The notes beneath the pieces are model-generated. The model saw only the letters and a program-made list of their open reading frames with translations. It did not search any database and was not told where the DNA came from. Positions 1 through 5,864 of a stretch of 8,001 bases of DNA are shown piece by piece. Every line of letters starts with the position of its first letter. Within the stretch, counting starts at the first letter, position 1. The DNA is from an uncultured Clostridium sp. (lineage in GTDB: Bacteria; Bacillota; Clostridia; TANB77; CAG-508), in assembly GCA_905213875.1 (NCBI GenBank), contig CAJMJN010000036.1, forward strand, positions 1 to 8,001. Reading direction: 5' to 3'. A program made the position numbers and the translations under genes.

Positions 1-50
1 TAGCAACTCAATTATATACGATTTAAATCACTTATTCAATTTTATTTATT

Positions 51-117
51 TTGTTTCACATCAATTGTAATACAACAATATAATAAATTTTAATAAATAT
101 ATTTTTGTTTCACATCA
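51..117. repeat. Short direct repeat upstream of tadA
   Basis: The 13-mer TTGTTTCACATCA occurs at 51-63 and again at 105-117, 54 bases apart. Similarity continues loosely downstream of each copy (an ACAACAA stretch at 73-79 and ACAACAAC at 123-130), so it looks like an old duplication of about 30 bases. In the first copy TTCACA (55-60) and TATAAT (79-84) are 18 bases apart and could be a weak extra promoter; the second copy does not keep that spacing. Positions 1-160 hold no gene that I can see. Confidence 0.45.
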
Positions 118-160
118 TTGACACAACAACATAAGGGAATCTTTTAGTATGATGAAAATA

Positions 161-189
161 TTTACAAATAGTATCAAATGATATATAAT
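161..189 (+). promoter_or_regulatory. Sigma-A-type promoter for tadA
   Basis: A -35 box TTTACA at 161-166 and a perfect -10 box TATAAT at 184-189 are separated by 17 bases. Transcription would start near 195-197, giving a leader of about 25 bases that contains the ribosome binding site AAGGAA just before the tadA ATG. This fits better than the perfect TTGACA at 118-123, which has no -10 box at proper distance. Confidence 0.65.
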
Positions 190-221
190 TACAGCACACA
201 AATATTATAAAGGAACATATT

Positions 222-710
222 ATGGAAGAAAAAAACAAATTTATGAAACAAGCTCTAAAAGAGGCAAAAAAGGCATATGAAAAACTAGAAGTACCAGTTG
301 GGGCAGTAATTGTAAAAGACGGAAAAATAATTGCAAAAGCACATAATTTAAAAGAAACAAAAACAGACACAACTAAACACGCAGAAATTTTGGCAATACA
401 AAAAGCAAGCAAAAAATTAGAAAGCTGGAGATTGCTAGATTGTGAAATGTATATAACCTTAGAACCATGCTCAATGTGTGCAGGAGCAATAATTAATTCA
501 CGTATAAAAAAAGTATATATAGGTGCATTAGACGAAAAAACAGGAGCAGCAGGATCTGTTTTAAATTTATTTGAAGATTATAAATTTAATCATAAAGTCG
601 AAGTGGAAAAAGGTGTAATGCAGGAAGAATGTGAAAATATACTAAAAGATTTTTTTAAAATGCTAAGGAAATATAAGAAAAATTTACAAAAAGGTGAAAA
701 TAAGATATAA
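222..710 (+). CDS. tadA: tRNA-specific adenosine deaminase TadA
   Basis: A zinc-dependent cytidine/deoxycytidylate deaminase-fold protein of 162 aa. TadA converts adenosine 34 to inosine in the anticodon of tRNA-Arg(ACG), allowing one tRNA to read several Arg codons in the cytoplasm. The active site is visible: HAE with H53 (zinc ligand) and E55 (proton shuttle), and PCSMC with zinc ligands C83 and C86, followed by AGA. VPVGAVIV at 24-31 and GAAGS near 108-112 are usual for the family, as is the basic C-terminal helix. The start is supported by AAGGAA six bases upstream of the ATG and by normal family length. Guanine or cytosine deaminases share the fold, but the position next to SRP RNA-dnaX-ybaB-recR matches B. 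subtilis tadA (yaaJ). An AT-rich 7-bp hairpin just after the stop (708-724) lacks a T-run, so read-through into the next gene is likely. Confidence 0.93.
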   Translation: MEEKNKFMKQALKEAKKAYEKLEVPVGAVIVKDGKIIAKAHNLKETKTDTTKHAEILAIQKASKKLESWRLLDCEMYITLEPCSMCAGAIINSRIKKVYIGALDEKTGAAGSVLNLFEDYKFNHKVEVEKGVMQEECENILKDFFKMLRKYKKNLQKGENKI

Positions 711-756
711 TATGTAGCATATTAAAATTGAAAAATGAAAGGAGAAAATCCTATAA

Positions 757-1512
757 ATGATAGATAAAATTAAGCAATTAACAAACACAAAAATGTTTCA
801 TATTATTATGATAATAATTATAGTAACAGTAATTTTATGTGCTTTTGGAATTATAATAATTCAATATCAAGTAGAAGGTGAAAAAGATATGCCTTTTAAT
901 ATTACAAAAGTAACATTAATAAGTTCATCTGAAAGTACAGATAAAGACTCAGGAGAAAATAGATGGGCATTTGATATCAATCAAAATAATGACATATATA
1001 TTTACATAGAAAAGAACAAGTCATATACAGATAAAGAGGCAATTAATCATATTTTAATTGATAATATAAATGTACAAAAAAATAAAGAAATTGGAACTAT
1101 TAATTTTTACAGACCTAATAAAGCAGAACAAGGTGGAACATTTGCAAATACAGAAGAAAATTTGATACAAAACATAGAATATAAAGGCACATTAGAATCA
1201 AATTTGAAAAAACTAGAAATTGCCAACCAAGGTGGAATAGTAGTTTTTAGATATGCAAATGACAAAGTTGCAGAATACACATCAAATGACGAAGTTATCA
1301 ACCATAATGAGCTATTAAAAAAAGCAAATGTAAATGAAGAAGATTTAAAAGGAAAAATTAGTTTTGACTTTACAATAGTAACAGAGTCAGGAAAAGAGTA
1401 TAAAGCTAATATGTCATTTGATTTACCAGTTAATGGTGTTGTAGAAAAAGGAACAACTTCACAAGAAATAACAGATGTAAGTAATATTATTTTTAAAAGA
1501 ACAAAAAATTAG
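757..1512 (+). CDS. Unrecognised single-pass membrane protein
   Basis: I do not recognise this 251-aa protein. It has a short basic N-terminus, then one strongly hydrophobic segment at about residues 14-37 rich in Ile/Val, then a hydrophilic domain of about 210 residues. The short lysine-rich N-terminus suggests an N-in, C-out anchor with the domain outside the membrane. The outer part alternates beta-like stretches (DIYIYIEK, GGIVVFRYA, GKISFDFTIVT) with charged turns, has no Cys after the membrane segment, and shows no catalytic motif I can name. The ATG is the first possible start because an in-frame TAA lies at 754-756; the ribosome binding site AAAGGAG ends at 744, so the 12-base spacer is rather long. 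It lies 46 bases after tadA with no terminator between, so it is probably co-transcribed with it. About 100 bases of AT-rich DNA separate it from the SRP RNA. It is unlikely to be a shadow frame: length, ribosome binding site and membrane topology are all coherent. Confidence 0.8.
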   Translation: MIDKIKQLTNTKMFHIIMIIIIVTVILCAFGIIIIQYQVEGEKDMPFNITKVTLISSSESTDKDSGENRWAFDINQNNDIYIYIEKNKSYTDKEAINHILIDNINVQKNKEIGTINFYRPNKAEQGGTFANTEENLIQNIEYKGTLESNLKKLEIANQGGIVVFRYANDKVAEYTSNDEVINHNELLKKANVNEEDLKGKISFDFTIVTESGKEYKANMSFDLPVNGVVEKGTTSQEITDVSNIIFKRTKN

Positions 1513-1581
1513 TAATAGATTTTTGTAATTATTTATAGAAATTTAAAGGCAATAAAAATATATGAAAAATTAATTTTTTAC

Positions 1582-1610
1582 TTGATTAATCTTATATTTC
1601 ATTATATAAT
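1582..1610 (+). promoter_or_regulatory. Promoter of the SRP RNA gene
   Basis: A -35 box TTGATT (1582-1587) and a perfect -10 box TATAAT (1605-1610) are 17 bases apart. The expected start at about 1615-1617 coincides with the first base of the RNA's closing stem, so promoter and RNA predictions support each other. Incomplete termination after the RNA could also feed dnaX, which starts 28 bases after the RNA's end and has no separate promoter that I can see. Confidence 0.75.
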
Positions 1611-1614
1611 ACGG

Positions 1615-1750
1615 ATGGTATGTATTTAATCTTTGTATGGAGAGTATACCAATAAAGACCTATGAATCTTGTCAGGTCCGGAAGGAAGCAGCAATAAGTA
1701 GTCTATCTTTATGTGGGATGCTTTCCATAGAGAGATTAAGTGCCTACCAT
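1615..1750 (+). ncRNA. ffs: Signal recognition particle RNA (4.5S-like, small type)
   Basis: RNA scaffold of the signal recognition particle, which binds Ffh and targets nascent membrane and secreted proteins. The universally conserved Ffh-binding tip is present: GTCAGG at 1671-1676, a GGAA tetraloop at 1680-1683, and AAGCAGC at 1686-1692, which forms the asymmetric-loop side. The rest is one long hairpin. The 5' arm from ATGGTA (1615) through TTTAATCT and TATGGA pairs with the 3' arm TCCATAGAGAGATTAAG and TACCAT (1745-1750), with several G-U pairs. The inner stem ATAAAGA pairs with TCTTTAT. The closing stem joins 5' and 3' ends directly, so there is no room for the Alu domain of the roughly 270-nt B. 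subtilis form; this is a compact RNA of about 136 nt. The stem runs straight into a T6 tract (1750-1755), which probably serves as its terminator. The location between tadA and dnaX matches B. subtilis scr. End positions are accurate to a few bases. Confidence 0.95.
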
Positions 1751-1778
1751 TTTTTAAAATATAAAGGATGTGAGAAAT

Positions 1779-3431
1779 ATGGGGTACACAGCTCTTTATA
1801 GAAAATTTAGACCAATAACTTTTTCAGAGATTGTAGGTCAAGAACATATAACAAGAACTTTGAGAAACCAAATAGTAGCAGGTAGAGTAGGGCATGCATA
1901 TTTATTTAATGGGGGAAGAGGAACAGGAAAGACATCAGCAGCTAAGATTTTAGCAAGAGCAATAAACTGCTTAAATCCTCAAGATGGAGAGCCTTGCAAT
2001 GAATGTGAAATTTGTAAAGGTGCTATAAATGGCTCATTAACAGATATAGTAGAAATGGATGCTGCATCTAACAACAGTGTAGAAGATATTAGAAGTATAC
2101 GCGAAGAAGTAAACTTTTTACCTACAAAAGCAAAATACAGGGTATATATAATAGACGAGGTTCATATGTTATCAACAGGGGCTTTTAATGCATTATTAAA
2201 GACATTGGAAGAACCACCTGAACATGTTAAATTTATTTTAGCAACAACAGAACCACAAAAATTACCAGCAACTATTTTATCAAGATGTCAAAGATTTGAT
2301 TTTAAAAGAATATCAAATGAAAATATTATAAAAAGGCTAAATATTGTATGTGAACAAAGCGGGATAGAAATAACAAAAGAGGCAATGAATATTATTGCTG
2401 TTCTAGCAGAAGGAGCAATGAGAGATGCACTTTCAATTTTAGAAAGATGTATTCAAGATGGGGAAAACAAAATTGATGAGGACAAAATCAAAGATTTAGT
2501 TGGAATTCCTAAGATTACTTATGTTCATAATATAATTGATAGTTTATTCAAATATGATGTTGATAATACATTAAAAAATGTTGATATTGTTTTAAATGAG
2601 GGAAAAGATATTAACAATTTATTATGGGAAATGATAAAATATACTAAAGACATTTTAGTATATAAAGCATCTCAAAAACTTGACTTATATAGTGAAGAAG
2701 AAATTGCTAATATTGAAGAAATTTCTAAAAACATTTCTAAACAAGATTTAATAAATATGGTTTATGAATTATCAGAATTAGAAAATGATATAAAATGGTC
2801 AACTCAAAAAACAATAATTTTCCAAGCTGGAATGATTAAATTATGTAATAAAGAAAAGGTGGAAAATAAAGGATTAGAAGAAAGAGTTGAAAAAATAGAA
2901 AAATATTTAAAATCAGGAAAAATTGGAGTTGTTCAAAATTCTGCTGTAATGGGAGTAAATACACAACAAGCAAGAACAACAAGTGCACCAAATAATTTCA
3001 GCCCAAGAGCAACAATGGCAGGAGGTACACAGGCTACTCAAACTAGAAGAGCAAATACTAATACAGCTAAAAAAATGGAAACTAGAAATTATTCAAGTGA
3101 GGCAAAACAATATTGGCCAGAGATTTTAACTGATTTAAAACAAAATGGAAAAATAGTTTTATATACAAATTTAATAAATACACAAGCAAAAGAAATAAAT
3201 GATATGACAGTTGGAATTGAGTTTAAAAATGGTATGACAGCTTTTGGAAAAACAGTGTTAGAAAAACCAGAAAATGTTAGGGAGATTTCAAAAATGGTGT
3301 CTATGGCTTGTGGCAAACCAATGGATATAAAATATATTTCTAATGATACACAAGTAAATCAAATATCACAAGAAGAGAGTTTGCAACAATTTGCAAATGA
3401 CTCAGATATTCCATTTAATGTGATTGAATAA
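1779..3431 (+). CDS. dnaX: DNA polymerase III subunit gamma/tau (clamp loader ATPase)
   Basis: The ATPase and organiser of the clamp loader, which places the beta sliding clamp on primed DNA and holds the replisome together. Start: the frame also opens at GTG 1770, but AAAGGA (1763-1768) lies right against that GTG and ten bases before ATG 1779. ATG 1779 also gives the family N-terminus MGYTALYRKFRP, so I use it (550 aa). Residues from that ATG: Walker A GGRGTGKT 45-52; zinc cysteines C64, C73, C76, C79; Walker B DEVH 126-129; sensor-1 TTEP about 156-159; arginine finger SRC 168-170; sensor-2 region EGAMRDAL with R215. Domain III follows to about 365. A Gln/Thr/Ala/Asn-rich linker spans about 380-435, then a C-terminal tau-like domain of about 115 residues begins. 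The linker carries an A7 run with a -1 stop shortly after (see separate entry). It is followed by ybaB and recR, the usual operon partners. Confidence 0.95.
   Translation: MGYTALYRKFRPITFSEIVGQEHITRTLRNQIVAGRVGHAYLFNGGRGTGKTSAAKILARAINCLNPQDGEPCNECEICKGAINGSLTDIVEMDAASNNSVEDIRSIREEVNFLPTKAKYRVYIIDEVHMLSTGAFNALLKTLEEPPEHVKFILATTEPQKLPATILSRCQRFDFKRISNENIIKRLNIVCEQSGIEITKEAMNIIAVLAEGAMRDALSILERCIQDGENKIDEDKIKDLVGIPKITYVHNIIDSLFKYDVDNTLKNVDIVLNEGKDINNLLWEMIKYTKDILVYKASQKLDLYSEEEIANIEEISKNISKQDLINMVYELSELENDIKWSTQKTIIFQAGMIKLCNKEKVENKGLEERVEKIEKYLKSGKIGVVQNSAVMGVNTQQARTTSAPNNFSPRATMAGGTQATQTRRANTNTAKKMETRNYSSEAKQYWPEILTDLKQNGKIVLYTNLINTQAKEINDMTVGIEFKNGMTAFGKTVLEKPENVREISKMVSMACGKPMDIKYISNDTQVNQISQEESLQQFANDSDIPFNVIE
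3069..3085 (+). other. A7 run with close -1 stop in dnaX (possible gamma-producing slippage site)
   Basis: Seven A residues at 3069-3075 encode K431-K432 in frame (GCT AAA AAA ATG). Gain of one A in the mRNA, or a -1 ribosome slip, would add Asn-Gly-Asn and stop at TAG 3083-3085, giving a product of about 435 residues. It would contain domains I-III and the linker but not the tau C-terminal domain. E. coli makes gamma by a ribosomal -1 shift and Thermus by transcriptional slippage at an A-run in the same region of dnaX. The heptamer phase here (T AAA AAA) is not the canonical X XXY YYZ arrangement and I see no strong stimulatory stem, so transcriptional slippage is the likelier mechanism if the site is real. 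A-runs are common in AT-rich genes. Confidence 0.35.
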
Positions 3432-3520
3432 AAATTAAAGGATTTTTAGATTTTATCATGTGAAGGCATAAGAAAATTAAAAATGAAAATTAGAAAAATA
3501 AAATAGAGGAGGATTTAAAA

Positions 3521-3868
3521 ATGGCAAAAAGAGGAGGATTCCCAGGAGGAATGGGAGGATTCGGAGGAATGAATCTAAATAATTTAATGAAAGAAGCTAA
3601 AAAAATGCAAGCAGATATGGAAAAATCTCAAGCAGAATTAGCAACAAAAGAATTTGAGGCTTCAGCAGGCGGAGGAGCTGTAAATGTTAAAGTTACAGGA
3701 GATAAAACAATAAAAGAAATAAAAATAAAACCAGAAGTAGTAGACCCAGAAGATGTAGAAATGTTAGAAGACTTAGTTTTAACATGTGTAAATGAGGCAT
3801 TAAGACAAGTAGATTCTGCACAAGCTGCATCATTAGGAAAATACAATATACCAGGATTGGGGTTATAA
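3521..3868 (+). CDS. ybaB: Nucleoid-associated protein, YbaB/EbfC family
   Basis: A small dimeric DNA-binding protein of 115 aa (B. subtilis yaaK), thought to bind and bridge nucleoid DNA and almost always found between dnaX and recR. The N-terminus is Gly/Met-rich (PGGMGGFGGM at 8-17), as in many Firmicutes. It is followed by the family opening helix NLNNLMKEAKKMQADMEK (18-35), the beta region around SAGGGAVNVKVTGDKTIKEI (48-67), the acidic DPEDVEMLEDLV helix, and a final helix NEALRQVDSAQA before the GLGL tail. The start is fixed by a strong AGGAGG about eight bases upstream of the ATG. The 89-base gap after dnaX has no clear terminator or promoter, so it is probably in the dnaX transcript. 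It ends three bases before recR. Confidence 0.93.
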   Translation: MAKRGGFPGGMGGFGGMNLNNLMKEAKKMQADMEKSQAELATKEFEASAGGGAVNVKVTGDKTIKEIKIKPEVVDPEDVEMLEDLVLTCVNEALRQVDSAQAASLGKYNIPGLGL

Positions 3869-3871
3869 AAA

Positions 3872-4471
3872 ATGTCACTATATTCACCATCAATAGAAAA
3901 ATTAATAGAAAGTTTTGAAAGACTACCAAGCATAGGGCATAAAACAGCTGCAAGGCTTGCATTTTATATATTAAATTGTTCAGAAGAAGAAACAAATGAG
4001 TTTATTTCTGCAATTACAAATGCTAAAAAGAACTTAAAATATTGTAGTAAATGTTTCAACATTTCAGATACAGACCCTTGTTCAATTTGCGGAAATCCTA
4101 AGAGAGACCAAAGTATTATTTGTGTGGTTGAAGATGTAAGAGATATAGTTGCAATGGAAAAAACACATGAATTTAAAGGTGTTTATCATGTATTACATGG
4201 ATCAATTTCACCAATGAATGGTGTGGGTCCTGATGATATAAAAATAAAAGAATTGCTTGCTAGACTTATGGGGGGAGAAGTAAAAGAAGTTATTTTAGCA
4301 ACAAACCCTAGAGTTGAAGGTGAAGCGACAGCTATGTATTTGTCAAAACTTATAAAACCTTTAGGTGTAAAGGTAACAAGAATAGCACATGGAATACCTG
4401 TTGGAGGAGACTTAGAGTACACAGATGAAATAACACTAACAAAAGCATTAGAAGGCAGAAGAGAGATATGA
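3872..4471 (+). CDS. recR: Recombination mediator RecR
   Basis: A 199-aa RecR, the usual length, acting with RecF and RecO to load RecA onto gapped single-stranded DNA during recombinational repair. In order: helix-hairpin-helix DNA-binding motif about 11-30 (LPSIGHKTAARLAF); four-cysteine zinc finger C58, C61, C70, C73; Toprim domain from about 81 to 175 with ICVVEDVRDI (acidic E87, D88) and the glycine-rich LARLMGGEVKEV; and the C-terminal ARIAHGIPVGGDLEY-type segment (here TRIAHGIPVGGDLEY) at about 169-183 with the family ending LEGRREI. There is only a weak AGGATTGGGG in front of the ATG and the gap from the ybaB stop is three bases, so translation is probably coupled to ybaB. It is the last gene of the plus-strand block; its TGA lies seven bases before the inverted-repeat element. 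Confidence 0.95.
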   Translation: MSLYSPSIEKLIESFERLPSIGHKTAARLAFYILNCSEEETNEFISAITNAKKNLKYCSKCFNISDTDPCSICGNPKRDQSIICVVEDVRDIVAMEKTHEFKGVYHVLHGSISPMNGVGPDDIKIKELLARLMGGEVKEVILATNPRVEGEATAMYLSKLIKPLGVKVTRIAHGIPVGGDLEYTDEITLTKALEGRREI

Positions 4472-4477
4472 TTTTGG

Positions 4478-4617
4478 TGATTTTGGGGACGGAGCAAAAA
4501 ATCATCTTGATTTTTCAAACTGATTTTAAAATAAAAATATCCTAGTGTATAATTGATACATTAGGATATTTTTTATGTGTTTTTATTAAATGATTTTTTG
4601 CTCCGTCCCCAAAATCA
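4478..4617. repeat. 140-bp inverted-repeat (REP/MITE-like) element flanking a terminator
   Basis: The arms at 4478-4505 and 4590-4617 are perfect 28-bp inverted copies. Each arm has a GC-rich core, GGGGACGGAGC or its complement, standing out in AT-rich surroundings. Each arm is itself a small palindrome: TGATTTT and AAAATCA pair around a 13-base loop, extended to 8 bp at the right arm (4590-4597 with 4611-4618). The two loops are perfectly complementary to each other. Between the arms lies a strong terminator hairpin. There is no open frame of note inside and no clear target-site duplication; TGATTTTGG is repeated directly at 4469-4477 and 4478-4486. I recall GGGGACGG-type short repeats as dispersed REP-like sequences in other Firmicutes, but cannot confirm this here. 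Alternatives are a functional shared 3'-UTR element or a decayed insertion-sequence end pair. Confidence 0.8.
4533..4574. terminator. Bidirectional intrinsic terminator between recR and the glycosyltransferase gene
   Basis: A stem of 18 pairs (4533-4550 with 4556-4573, one G-T wobble at 4545/4561) closes a five-base loop AATTG. On the plus strand it ends in T6 (4569-4574); on the minus strand the A-rich 5' side (4533-4537) gives a T5 tract. It can therefore end both the recR transcript and the converging glycosyltransferase transcript. Confidence 0.9.
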
Positions 4618-5788
4618 TTTTACAGATGGTTTCAGTTGAATGAGGTCTTGCTAATAATTTAGTATTTTCTTTCATTAAATTTAATTTTTTGTTATCTGCT
4701 AATAAATTTTCAATTATTAATTTACTATCATCATTTTTTCTAAGCCATATAGCAATTCCTTTATCTTCTAAAAATTCAGCGTTTTCTTCTTCTTGACCAG
4801 GTATTGGATTAATAATAAGCATTGGCAAGTGTGAAGCTAAACTTTCAGATGTAGTAAGTCCACCGGGTTTTGTTACAACTAAATCAGATATGCTCATTAA
4901 TTCTGGAACTTGATTTGTAAATTCTAAAATTTTAACATTGTTTGTAATATCAGTTGTATCAGTTGTATTAGTTGTATTAGTTGTATTAGTTGTAGTAGTA
5001 TTTACAGAATATTTGGATACAATCTCTTTAAAACTAGCTTTCATTTTTGGATTTTTTCCAGCAATTGCAATTATTTGAATTTTTTCTTTTAAACTTTCTT
5101 GAACAAAAGATTCAAAAATTTCAGCTGTTTTTGTTTTTCCAAGTCCAAATTCTCCACCACCAAAAAATAGTACAGTAAATTTATCTTCTGATAAATTATA
5201 AGTATCTAAAATTTCCTTTTTATTATATGTTTTCAAAAATCTGTTAGATATTGGAATTCCAGTTACAGATATTTTATTTTCAGTAATTCCCTTGCTAATT
5301 AAATAATTTTTCATTTTGTCATTTGCAACAAAGAAATAATCTGTAAACTTATGTCCTACAAGCCATTGGTCATGAGGTGAAAAGTCTGTCATTATTGTTG
5401 CAATTTTTGCAGTTATTTTATTTTTTCTTTTTAAATAACTACACATTTGACTTCCAAATGGATGTGTAGAAATTATGACATCTGGTTGTTTTTCACGCAA
5501 TAAACGTAATAATTTTATAGCCATAATTTTATTTGATCTAGAAGATAAATGTGCTAATGGTCCTTTTTGAGAATCTGAATAAATTTTTCCCCATGCCCAA
5601 GGTGCTTTTTTTGCCATTTCTCTATATGCGGCAGTTGTAAGCTTTTCTATAGTTTTATTTACATATTTCATACAATCTATTAATTCTACATCATAATTTG
5701 GGTAGTTGCTAATTATGTAATCATTTATTGATTTTGCAGCATTTAAGTGACCACCACCATATGATGCATAAAAAATTAAAATTTTCAT
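4586..5788 (-). CDS. GT28-type diacylglycerol glycosyltransferase (MGDG synthase / UgtP family)
   Basis: A GT-B fold enzyme of 400 aa that probably adds glucose or galactose from a UDP-sugar to diacylglycerol at the inner face of the membrane, making glycolipids and possibly lipoteichoic acid anchors. Seen: N-terminal ILIFYASYGGGHLNAAKSI (3-21), the MGDG-synthase signature; STHPFGSQMC (107-116); TDFSPHDQW (134-142); FFGGGEFGLG (208-217) opening the C-terminal Rossmann domain; the UDP-sugar site VVTKPGGLTTSESLA (304-318) and PIPGQEEENA (328-337). The frame is open to TTG 5893, but that TTG is part of the -35 box of a good promoter. ATG 5788 has GAGGA ten bases upstream and gives the family N-terminus, so I start there. 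Odd points: an (N/D)TT repeat at about 265-280 and the last residues ILGTEQKII encoded by the inverted-repeat arm. Glucosyl versus galactosyl specificity cannot be told. Confidence 0.88.
   Translation of the reverse strand: MKILIFYASYGGGHLNAAKSINDYIISNYPNYDVELIDCMKYVNKTIEKLTTAAYREMAKKAPWAWGKIYSDSQKGPLAHLSSRSNKIMAIKLLRLLREKQPDVIISTHPFGSQMCSYLKRKNKITAKIATIMTDFSPHDQWLVGHKFTDYFFVANDKMKNYLISKGITENKISVTGIPISNRFLKTYNKKEILDTYNLSEDKFTVLFFGGGEFGLGKTKTAEIFESFVQESLKEKIQIIAIAGKNPKMKASFKEIVSKYSVNTTTTNTTNTTNTTDTTDITNNVKILEFTNQVPELMSISDLVVTKPGGLTTSESLASHLPMLIINPIPGQEEENAEFLEDKGIAIWLRKNDDSKLIIENLLADNKKLNLMKENTKLLARPHSTETICKMILGTEQKII
4951..4995 (-). repeat. 9-bp in-frame tandem repeat in the glycosyltransferase gene
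   Basis: Five consecutive 9-base units of the type (C/T)AGTTGTA(T/G) on the plus strand. Read on the coding strand they give repeated Asn/Asp-Thr-Thr at about residues 265-280. As each unit is three codons, gain or loss keeps the frame. The tract lies in the C-terminal Rossmann domain between SKYSV and the strand NNVKILEF, where family members normally have a short surface loop. Confidence 0.9.
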
Positions 5789-5811
5789 AATTGAGTCATC
5801 CTCGTACAATA

Positions 5812-5831
5812 GTTTATAAGATTTTATAAAC
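5812..5831. promoter_or_regulatory. Perfect palindrome in the glycosyltransferase 5' leader
   Basis: GTTTATAA (5812-5819) and TTATAAAC (5824-5831) form an 8-bp inverted repeat around four bases. It lies in the untranslated leader of the minus-strand gene, between the predicted start of transcription near 5858 and the ribosome binding site at 5799-5803. It could be a repressor site or a short mRNA hairpin; AT-only pairs make it a weak RNA structure. Confidence 0.35.
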
Positions 5832-5864
5832 ATATTCTTTCTTTTATATTTTTGATATGCCAGC

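Noticed and set aside
118..123. Perfect TTGACA as a tadA -35 box
   Set aside because: The nearest usable -10-like boxes are 21 or more bases away; the 161-189 pair has ideal 17-base spacing and is closer to the gene.
708..724. 7-bp perfect hairpin after tadA as a terminator
   Set aside because: It is all AT except one pair and is followed by A residues instead of a T-run.
1770..1778. GTG 1770 as the dnaX start
   Set aside because: The ribosome binding site would touch the start codon; ATG 1779 has a normal 10-base spacing and matches the family N-terminus.
3628..3995. Minus-strand open frames across ybaB/recR
   Set aside because: They are shadows of ybaB and recR, with low-complexity translations, no ribosome binding site and no recognisable motif.
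4497..4515. Second small hairpin (AAAAATCA / TGATTTTT) as another terminator
   Set aside because: The stem is almost entirely AT and its T-run is inside the stem; the 18-bp hairpin at 4533-4574 is far stronger.
4186..4518. Minus-strand open frame over the recR 3' end
   Set aside because: It lies opposite the well-conserved Toprim region of recR and would start inside the inverted-repeat element; no independent support.
4478..4617. Intact insertion sequence
   Set aside because: 140 bp with no open frame; it can only be a non-autonomous or REP-like element.
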